Assembly (NCBI RefSeq): GCF_026162365.1
Contig: NZ_JAOANW010000009.1
Location: 62,001 to 126,000, forward strand
Length of the DNA: 64,000 nt
Direction of reading: 5' to 3'
From: Nitratireductor luteus
GTDB taxonomy: Bacteria; Pseudomonadota; Alphaproteobacteria; Rhizobiales; Rhizobiaceae
In this document: in pieces, positions 50,812-57,392 of the stretch
Numbering within the stretch: position 1 is the first letter of the stretch
How the letters are laid out: the number at the start of each line of letters is the position of its first letter
Translations under genes and position numbers: made by a program
The notes under the pieces: model-generated
Told to the model about the DNA's origin: nothing
Database searches by the model: none
Seen by the model: the letters and a program-made list of their open reading frames with translations, nothing else

Positions 50812-52851
50812 ATGAACTCGGAATACCGGCGGCGGCTGGTGTGCAACTGCGAAAAATCCATGTGGCTGGACGACAAGGCAATTGCCGCTGCCTTGGGTGA
50901 TGACGATCTTCGCATCCACAGCCAGCTTTGCCGCAGCGAAATTGCAAGCTTTGAGGCCGCGCTCGGCGAGGGGCGCCGCCTGTGCGTGGCCTGCACGCAG
51001 GAAAGCCCCCTCTTCTCCGAGATCGCCGAAGAGGCCGGTCATGAAGCGCCGGTCTTCGTCAACATCCGCGAAATGGCCGGCTGGACGGCGGACAAGACCG
51101 ACCCCTCGCCCAAAATGGCAGCCCTGATAGCCGCCGCCGAACTGCCGGCGAAGCCCGCCCGGCTGCGCACGATCGAAAGCGACGGTCTGTGCCTCGTCAT
51201 GGGTCGGGGGCAAGCCGCCCTGGAGGCTGCGGAGCTCCTTAACCGGACCTTGTCGGTAACGCTGCTTTTGACCAGCTTCGAAGACGTGCTCCTGCCGACC
51301 GTGCTCGATTTTCCCATCTTCTGCGGGCGCGTTCGCTCGGCGCGCGGTTCGCTGGGGGCTTTCGACATCGTGGTGGACGGCTATGCGCCCATGCTACCGT
51401 CCTCGCGCAGCGCGCCTCAATTTGCACTGACCCGCGATGGCGCAAGTTCCAAATGCAGCGTCTTGTTCGACATGACCGGAGGACCTGCGCTGTTTGCACG
51501 GCCCGAAGGGCGCGACGGCTATTTTCACGCCGATCCGGCGGATCCGGCCGCCGTCATGCGCGCGGTGTTCGAAGCAAGCGCCTATGAGGGCGCGTTCGAA
51601 AAGCCGATCTATGTCAGCTACGATCCCTCGATCTGCGTGCATGAACGTTCGAAGAAGACGGGCTGCACCAAGTGCATCGACAATTGCCCGGCCGGCGCGA
51701 TCACGCCGGACGGCGACAATGTCTCGGTCGACACCGCATTGTGCGGCGGCTGCGGCAATTGCGCGGCGCATTGCCCGACAGGTGCGGTCTCCTATGAATA
51801 CCCGGCACGCCAACAATTGATCGAGCGCGTGCAAGTGCTGGCCCGGACCTATCTGGCGGCCGGCGGCAAGGAGCCGGTCCTGCTCATCCATGACGGCGAG
51901 CACGGCTCGGCGCTCATCAGTGCGATGGCGCGGTTTGGCCGTGGGCTGCCGGTCAACGTCATTCCGCTCCAGCTTCATTCGGTGAGCGGCCTTGGGCATG
52001 ATCTGTTGGCGGCCGGCCTGGCCGCAGGTTTCCGCTCGGTCGTCGTGCTTGCCGATCCGCGCAAAAGCGACGAGCTCGGCGCCTTGAACGAAGAGCGCCA
52101 TCTGCTTGAGGCCCTGCTGAGCGGGTTTGGGCTGGCGGGCGGCCGGTGTTCCGTGCTGCTGGAAACCGATCCCGACATCGTCGAGAATGTGCTCTACGAC
52201 CTCGACCCTCCGCCCGAAGTCGCTCATACGGCTTTCGCTCCCGTCGGCGGCAAACGAGAAGTGGCTCGCGCAGCGCTCGCCCTTATTGCAGGCGCGGGCA
52301 GCGCCGGCGAAGAGATCATCCGGCTGCCGCTCTCCGCGCCTTATGGGGCGGTCGAGGTGGACAAGGAGGCATGTACGCTCTGCATGGCCTGCGTCTCCGC
52401 CTGTCCGGCCGATGCGCTGCGCGACAATCTGGAAAAGCCGCAATTGCGGTTCGTCGAATCGGCCTGCGTGCAATGCGGCATCTGCGCCGCGACCTGCCCG
52501 GAAGATGCGATCACCTTGTTGCCGCGCTACAATCTTGCGCCGAACGTGATGCAACCGGTAACGCTGAACGAGGACGAGCCAGCCGAATGCACCCGCTGCG
52601 GCAAGCCTTTTGCCTCACGCGGCGTGCTCGAGCGGGTGAAGGACAAGCTCGGCGGCAAGCATTGGATGTTCCAAAGCGACGACCGCATTTCGCTGCTTGA
52701 AATGTGCGACAGCTGCCGGCTCGAGACGCTCTCAGCCGGAGGCAGCGATCCCTTCGCGATTTCGCAGCGTCCGCGTACACGCACCACTGACGACTATAAG
52801 GAAGCCGGGAAGAGAGGACTTTCAGTCGAGGATTTCCTGAGCGAGGAATGA
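50812..52851 (+). CDS. Large 4Fe-4S ferredoxin-type protein of the formate dehydrogenase region
   Basis: 679-residue iron-sulfur protein. The N-terminal third has scattered cysteines (VCNCEKS, QLCRSE, LCVACTQES) resembling the start of HdrA-type proteins. Two 4Fe-4S pairs are clear: CTKCIDNCPAG/CGGCGNCAAHCPTG near 285-325 and CTLCMACVSACPAD/CVQCGICAATCPED near 523-565. A possible metal site formed by CTRCGKPF and MCDSCRLE lies near the end. No flavin motif is obvious. It is usually found with DUF3305/3306 and probably carries electrons to or from formate dehydrogenase, or takes part in its maturation; this is inference. It runs divergently from its neighbours. Confidence 0.85.
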   Translation: MNSEYRRRLVCNCEKSMWLDDKAIAAALGDDDLRIHSQLCRSEIASFEAALGEGRRLCVACTQESPLFSEIAEEAGHEAPVFVNIREMAGWTADKTDPSPKMAALIAAAELPAKPARLRTIESDGLCLVMGRGQAALEAAELLNRTLSVTLLLTSFEDVLLPTVLDFPIFCGRVRSARGSLGAFDIVVDGYAPMLPSSRSAPQFALTRDGASSKCSVLFDMTGGPALFARPEGRDGYFHADPADPAAVMRAVFEASAYEGAFEKPIYVSYDPSICVHERSKKTGCTKCIDNCPAGAITPDGDNVSVDTALCGGCGNCAAHCPTGAVSYEYPARQQLIERVQVLARTYLAAGGKEPVLLIHDGEHGSALISAMARFGRGLPVNVIPLQLHSVSGLGHDLLAAGLAAGFRSVVVLADPRKSDELGALNEERHLLEALLSGFGLAGGRCSVLLETDPDIVENVLYDLDPPPEVAHTAFAPVGGKREVARAALALIAGAGSAGEEIIRLPLSAPYGAVEVDKEACTLCMACVSACPADALRDNLEKPQLRFVESACVQCGICAATCPEDAITLLPRYNLAPNVMQPVTLNEDEPAECTRCGKPFASRGVLERVKDKLGGKHWMFQSDDRISLLEMCDSCRLETLSAGGSDPFAISQRPRTRTTDDYKEAGKRGLSVEDFLSEE

Positions 52852-52861
52852 TCGTTCTTCT

Positions 52862-52920
52862 GGTTGGAGCGCGATCCTTTCCGAAAACCGGCATCCATTG
52901 TTCGGGATCATGCTCTAATT
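52862..52920. repeat. Intergenic repeat (family 3)
   Basis: GCGATCCTTTCCGAAAACCGG followed by TTCGGGATCATGCTCTAA is a short intergenic motif I recognise from many Hyphomicrobiales genomes. It is present once here, between convergent genes, overlapping the end of the 99-residue protein gene. Recognition is from memory. Confidence 0.5.
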
Positions 52921-53214
52921 TTGCTGCACGCAGAGCGATCGCGCACGTTGCAGCGACAATTCGGCGGCATGCGAATCCATCAGGCCTTGGTCAAGCAGCG
53001 CATTAATTTCAGCCTCACGCTTGCCGATGCAATTCGCCACTTCGCTGGGCACCCCCAGATCTGGCAGTTGATCCGCTGCAAGCGGATTGGCGACAGTGCG
53101 GCTTTCGGCATTTTGCCACACGAACCAGCCGGCAATGCCAAGCAGGATGGCAAGAATCAGCGCGACGAGGCGCATCCAACGGGCATTTACGATCATGGCT
53201 GCGGGAGCTGTCAT
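52915..53214 (-). CDS. Small membrane-anchored protein of the formate dehydrogenase region
   Basis: 99-residue protein with one N-terminal membrane helix (LVALILAILLGIAGWFVW, about 16-33) followed by a periplasmic tail. The tail holds two cysteines (CIGKREAEINALLDQGLM and LCVQQN), which could form a disulfide. AAAGGA lies 8 nt before the ATG. No domain is recognised. It is embedded in the formate dehydrogenase cluster, 13 nt after the upstream gene. Confidence 0.65.
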   Translation of the reverse strand: MTAPAAMIVNARWMRLVALILAILLGIAGWFVWQNAESRTVANPLAADQLPDLGVPSEVANCIGKREAEINALLDQGLMDSHAAELSLQRARSLCVQQN

Positions 53215-53227
53215 GCGGTTGGTCCTT

Positions 53228-54280
53228 TCACTGCCGGTTGTCCCTCACAGGAAGGTTAGTGAGCAGATTTTGCGGCTTCAGCCGCACAAGACTGTCCTTT
53301 GTCATGGCCATTCCCAGGTAGACGGGCTTGCCGCGCATCGTATCGATTAGGCGGTCCTGCTCCAGAAACTCCAGGCGGAACAGCGCCATTATCCGTCCCA
53401 GTTCGTCCTCGCCAATCGCCCTGCCCTCATAGAGGCCATTGAGTATCTGCGTCGCCTGTGCATCCAGCCCGATATGCCAGCTCCAGCGCTCATCGGTGAT
53501 AGACCGGACGGCCTGGACGCGCACCGGCAGACGGAAGAAATGGACAATCCAGCGCTCGATCACGCGAGCAAGCGCGTCCTGTCCCGGCTGGGTGAAGCGG
53601 AAATCGAGGGCGAAATTGAACTGGTCGGCACGTTCCAGATAACTTCCAGCATTGCCCTCGGTCAGCACATCGAGCGAAACCTCGCGCATCGCTGTTCCCG
53701 CCTCGGCAAGCAGCGCGCCCAGCCCACCCAGTCCTCCGGTCTCCGAATACATCTCCACGACTTCGGCGTCGGCAAGCATCAACTGCTCATCGGCAACGGT
53801 CGCCTTCTGCTCACGAAAAAAAAACTCCGCCGCGCGCAGGACGAAGGCGTCGCTTTCGCCATCGAGCATGTTGGAGATGACGAGATGGACCAGCTGTTCG
53901 ATGAAGACCGGCGGAACCTGTGGCGCGCCGGACACGAACAGCGCCCTATAGCCGGCTTCGATCGAACCGTGTTTCAACAGGTGATCGCGGTATTGAAGGA
54001 GCAAGCGGTAATTATCGGCCGCGTCCCGGTCGGCGACCGCCGCTAGCTCGGCGTCCGCCACCGGTGCATCCGGGGCACCCATGAGCTTCTCGAACAAAAG
54101 GTGCTCGTTGCGGCAACTCGTATCGATGGGATGTATCTCGGGCCGTGTGTAGTAGGCGCGCAGGAGATCCGGCGACACAGCGAGCCAGCCATTGTCGAGC
54201 CGGTCGGTCAGATGCAGGCCAGCCGACTTCCAGATCGGCTTGCGGTCACTGTCTGGCCGCGCATGGATCGCCTCGGTCAC
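53228..54280 (-). CDS. DUF6352-like protein of the formate dehydrogenase region
   Basis: 350-residue soluble protein beginning with IWKSAGLHLTDRLDNGWLAV and TPDLLRAY-like SPDLLRAYYTRPEIHP. It matches a family of unknown function that I know only from formate dehydrogenase clusters. It is alpha-helical in pattern, without metal or nucleotide motifs. Its ATG overlaps the stop of the ligase-like gene upstream, so the two are translationally coupled. Confidence 0.7.
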   Translation of the reverse strand: MTEAIHARPDSDRKPIWKSAGLHLTDRLDNGWLAVSPDLLRAYYTRPEIHPIDTSCRNEHLLFEKLMGAPDAPVADAELAAVADRDAADNYRLLLQYRDHLLKHGSIEAGYRALFVSGAPQVPPVFIEQLVHLVISNMLDGESDAFVLRAAEFFFREQKATVADEQLMLADAEVVEMYSETGGLGGLGALLAEAGTAMREVSLDVLTEGNAGSYLERADQFNFALDFRFTQPGQDALARVIERWIVHFFRLPVRVQAVRSITDERWSWHIGLDAQATQILNGLYEGRAIGEDELGRIMALFRLEFLEQDRLIDTMRGKPVYLGMAMTKDSLVRLKPQNLLTNLPVRDNRQ

Positions 54281-55014
54281 GGACAGGGCTCCATCGCATC
54301 TACAAGTGGAACAGCATGTGTCGAACGGTGGGCCTTGAGAAGAAGGCTGCCATGCTCATCCAGCCCCATCATCGTCCCGGCCTGTTTTCCTCCGGGCAGC
54401 GCGAGATTGACGGGACTTTCCAAATCTTGCGCGCGCGATAGCCATGATTGATGCACAGGGGGAAACCCATCCTGAAGCCAGGTATCGATCCATGCCAGAA
54501 AGTGGCGCGCCACCGCTTCAATCAAGACTGTGCGGTCAAGTTCGCCACAGCCTTCCTCATGGAGGGCGGTGCTGTCCGGATGGAGGCCCGGATCGCCTTC
54601 ACCTGTGGGCGATTCAAGGGCAAGATTGAAGCCGACGATCAACTTGTCGGGAACCAGCGACGGCGCCATGCCACCTGGAACGGCAACCGAAACGCAACCG
54701 ACAACACCGCCATTGGCCAGCACCGCGAACGGCCAGCGGAAGGTGATGGCGAGAGCGGGCGGGCCGATCGCGCCCAGCGCGTCGCCGATGGCGACCATCA
54801 GGACCGGCGCCATCTGGATTGCCGTGGAAAGCGGAACTTCGGGTTCGAGCACGAAGGCTGCCGCCGCTCGGTTTGTATCCGTTGACCAGAATAGATCCCC
54901 TGCCCCGCTCTCAGCTCCAGCCGCCGCTGCGATGGCCGCAGCCATCGGCTCTTGCCCGTCGACGACAGCCAAATCCTTGAAGACCGGCGGAAACTGGGGG
55001 CTGGCTACGCTCAC
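54277..55014 (-). CDS. Biotin/lipoate protein ligase-like protein of the formate dehydrogenase region
   Basis: 245-residue protein resembling BirA/LplA-type ligases: FTWSTDTNR-like FWSTDTNRAAAAFVLEPEVP, ALAITFRWPFAVLANGG and VGFNLALESPTG follow the family order. It appears to lack the clear biotin-loop GRGRxG, and no biotinylated or lipoylated protein is encoded nearby. The start is GTG 55014, overlapping the upstream stop (GTGA); a longer frame to 55290 is rejected. Its function in a formate dehydrogenase cluster is unexplained. Confidence 0.75.
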   Translation of the reverse strand: MSVASPQFPPVFKDLAVVDGQEPMAAAIAAAAGAESGAGDLFWSTDTNRAAAAFVLEPEVPLSTAIQMAPVLMVAIGDALGAIGPPALAITFRWPFAVLANGGVVGCVSVAVPGGMAPSLVPDKLIVGFNLALESPTGEGDPGLHPDSTALHEEGCGELDRTVLIEAVARHFLAWIDTWLQDGFPPVHQSWLSRAQDLESPVNLALPGGKQAGTMMGLDEHGSLLLKAHRSTHAVPLVDAMEPCP

Positions 55015-55202
55015 GGCAGTTCGATCTCTCCTGCCACGACGTGGTTCAATTCGGTGCCTTCGGCCGTCAGCACCATCTTGACCTTCAGCTTGCCCTGACC
55101 CGCCTTGCCGGAGCGGACGATTTCTTCGATCTGGCGCTGCGAGGTCACACCGACCTGCTTCAAGAACTTGCGTAATGACATATTGAAAGCTTCTTCGCTC
55201 AT
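55011..55202 (-). CDS. DUF6494-like small protein of the formate dehydrogenase region
   Basis: 63-residue protein beginning MSEEAFNMSLRKFLKQVGVT, then SQRQIEEIVRSGKAGQGKLK and a hydrophilic C-terminus ending VVAGEIELP. GAGGAGG lies just before the ATG at 55202. It is a conserved tiny protein in formate dehydrogenase clusters, of unknown role. It is translationally coupled to the ligase-like gene. Confidence 0.75.
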   Translation of the reverse strand: MSEEAFNMSLRKFLKQVGVTSQRQIEEIVRSGKAGQGKLKVKMVLTAEGTELNHVVAGEIELP

Positions 55203-55290
55203 CGGTTTCCTCCTCGATGTCCTTTGAAATAGGCTGGTTGAAAGATTTGGCATTTGCCTGCTGCGGCGCCCGCCGCTCGCTGGTGCCCAT

Positions 55291-55419
55291 TCACGGGAGC
55301 CTGACATTATCCGTTGAATAGGCCCTTCCCGCCGATGTCTCAAACTGCGAATTGAGAACGAAACCAGCGCCAAGGGCGATGACCAGCAGGATCACGACGC
55401 TCAAGAGGAAAGCTCTCAT
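55291..55419 (-). CDS. 42-residue membrane peptide of the formate dehydrogenase region
   Basis: Short gene reading MRAFLLSVVILLVIALGAGF, then VLNSQFETSAGRAYSTDNVRLP. One N-terminal membrane helix is followed by a short periplasmic tail. GGAG lies about 11 nt upstream. Similar micro-proteins ending in a VRL-type tail accompany formate dehydrogenase operons in related bacteria as far as I recall. It could be a small accessory subunit of the membrane formate dehydrogenase. Confidence 0.6.
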   Translation of the reverse strand: MRAFLLSVVILLVIALGAGFVLNSQFETSAGRAYSTDNVRLP

Positions 55420-55467
55420 TATTGCCCGTTCTCCACTATCCCATGGCTCTTGGTGTCATTGACCTAC

Positions 55468-56640
55468 CTACTCGGCGGGCTGAGGTTTCACGTCGTTGGA
55501 CGAACGAGCCTCCGCCTTCTCGATCTGCTCGACCCAGAGCGAATGATGCTCCCTGGCCCAGTTAAGATCGACGTCGCCGCTGCCCATCGCATCATATGCC
55601 CCTTCCATACCGATCGTTCCGATATAGATGTGTGCAAGGATGACGCAAATCATGAAGACGGCCATGATCGCATGCCAAACCGAGTTGAACTGTTGCTCCT
55701 GGATCGGCGTATAGGGCGGCTCGGGCAACCCGAGCCAAGCGGGAATATCGATGCCGATCGCCGAAAGAGCCACGAATGTGTCGGTGAAGTAGGCGTGCTC
55801 GAACGGGAACAGCAGCGCCCAGCCCGACAGGGAGACCGACAGACCGCAGATCACGACGAGCCAGAAAATGATCTTCTGCCCCGCATTGAACTTCCGGGCC
55901 GGGGGATGCACTCCCTTGCTGAACATTCCGCCGCCCTTCGCGATCCAGATCAGATCCTGCCTGTTGGGAACGTTGTGCACGATCCACATAACAAATGCGA
56001 CAGCCAGGCCGAGCATGAAGGCAAAAGCGACATAATTGTGTGTCTGCTTGAGGAAACCCGCCATCGGGCCGAAGGCATCCTTGCCCATCAGCGGCAGGAT
56101 CAATTCGCGCCCGAATGAAATGTTGAGGCCACTGATGGCGAGGATGATAAAGGAAAGCGCCATCAGCCAATGAGCTGTTCGCTCGATCGTGCTGAATCGC
56201 TTGATCCTGACGCCTGACAAGCCATGCTCGACGCGGATGCGACCGCGAAACGCAAAAAACAGCGCCAATAAGAGCAGCGTCCCGATCATCGCCAGGCCGA
56301 GATAATCGAACATAGGCCCATTGCGCAGAAGCCGCCAGTTCTCCCCGTCGGACTGGACGAGCGTGGCCGCGTTCCGGTCGGGAATGGAGACCGTGCCGGC
56401 AACGCCCTGGCGCACCGCCCGCCAGGTCTCGGAGTCGGATGTCGTGCCAAGCGCATCACCGGGCACCGCACCGCCGACCGGACCGGCATCGCCGTTAACC
56501 GCTCCCTCGGGCGGACGTACCGAACTTTGTGCCAGCCCTGCGCTGGTCAGCGCTATGGAAACGAGCGCTGCGCAAACCAGTAGCCATAACCCCGAGAAAA
56601 TGTGCGGGAGCCAAACACGCAGTGCCCTCAGACTGGACAT
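55468..56640 (-). CDS. Membrane-bound formate dehydrogenase, cytochrome b556 gamma subunit (FdoI-like)
   Basis: 390-residue membrane protein. A signal or helix (WLPHIFSGLWLLVCAALVSI) and a periplasmic insert of about 90 residues precede the Ni/Fe-hydrogenase-type cytochrome b domain with four helices. Haem-ligand histidines are likely in TAHWLMAL, THNYVAF and WHAIMAVFMIC. It passes electrons from formate oxidation to the quinone pool. The ATG at 56640 has GGAGG upstream. It is third gene of the alpha-beta-gamma set. Confidence 0.88.
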   Translation of the reverse strand: MSSLRALRVWLPHIFSGLWLLVCAALVSIALTSAGLAQSSVRPPEGAVNGDAGPVGGAVPGDALGTTSDSETWRAVRQGVAGTVSIPDRNAATLVQSDGENWRLLRNGPMFDYLGLAMIGTLLLLALFFAFRGRIRVEHGLSGVRIKRFSTIERTAHWLMALSFIILAISGLNISFGRELILPLMGKDAFGPMAGFLKQTHNYVAFAFMLGLAVAFVMWIVHNVPNRQDLIWIAKGGGMFSKGVHPPARKFNAGQKIIFWLVVICGLSVSLSGWALLFPFEHAYFTDTFVALSAIGIDIPAWLGLPEPPYTPIQEQQFNSVWHAIMAVFMICVILAHIYIGTIGMEGAYDAMGSGDVDLNWAREHHSLWVEQIEKAEARSSNDVKPQPAE

Positions 56641-56779
56641 TTTGTTTTCCTCCAATGCACTTTGGATTGTGCCGCCTGACGGGACTGGGTGCAAGAGACG
56701 GGCGGCACGCGATACGAGCCGCCCGTTATTAAATGGAGCAAGCCATACGAGGGCCCTTGCTCCGTCTTACGCAGCCAGG

Positions 56780-57376
56780 TCAGCCGCCCACTTTTCTCTC
56801 GTAGGCCGTGCCCCATCCCCAGGCGCCGGAGCCGAAGCCGCGCGCCACGACACGCTCACGGTAGATATTCGAAACAGTGTCGCCATCGCCGGCCAGGAGC
56901 GCCTTGGTCGAGCACATTTCCGCACATAGCGGCAGCTTGCCTTCCGCAAGACGATTGCGGCCGTATTTTTGGAATTCGGCCGCTGAATTGTCCTCCTCTG
57001 GACCGCCCGCACAGAAGGTGCATTTGTCCATCTTGCCCCGCGAGCCGAAATTGGAAGCTTGCGGATATTGCGGCGCGCCGAACGGGCATGCGTAGAAGCA
57101 GTAACCGCACCCGATGCACAAATCCTTGGAATGCAGCACCACGCCATCGGCTGTCTGGTAGAAGCAGTCGACCGGGCAAACCGCCATGCACGGCGCATCC
57201 GAGCAATGCATGCAGGCAACCGATATGGAGCGCTCGCCCGGCTTGCCGTCATTGATGGTGACAACCCGCCTGCGATTGACGCCCCAAGGCACCTCATGTT
57301 CGTTCTTGCACGCGGTGACGCAGGCGTTGCACTCGATGCAACGCTCGGCGTCGCAGAGGAATTTCATTCTTGCCAT
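56780..57376 (-). CDS. Membrane-bound formate dehydrogenase, iron-sulfur beta subunit (Fdh3B/FdoH-like)
   Basis: 198-residue electron-transfer subunit with four [4Fe-4S] cysteine sets: CIECNACVTACKNEH, CMHCSDAPCMAVCPVDC, CIGCGYCFYACPFGAPQ and the split last set around CTFC. It is shorter than E. coli FdoH because it lacks the C-terminal membrane anchor, as in the Fdh3 type of methylotrophs. It lies between the alpha and gamma genes. Confidence 0.9.
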   Translation of the reverse strand: MARMKFLCDAERCIECNACVTACKNEHEVPWGVNRRRVVTINDGKPGERSISVACMHCSDAPCMAVCPVDCFYQTADGVVLHSKDLCIGCGYCFYACPFGAPQYPQASNFGSRGKMDKCTFCAGGPEEDNSAAEFQKYGRNRLAEGKLPLCAEMCSTKALLAGDGDTVSNIYRERVVARGFGSGAWGWGTAYERKVGG

Positions 57377-57392
57377 GGTTTGATTCCTCTCA

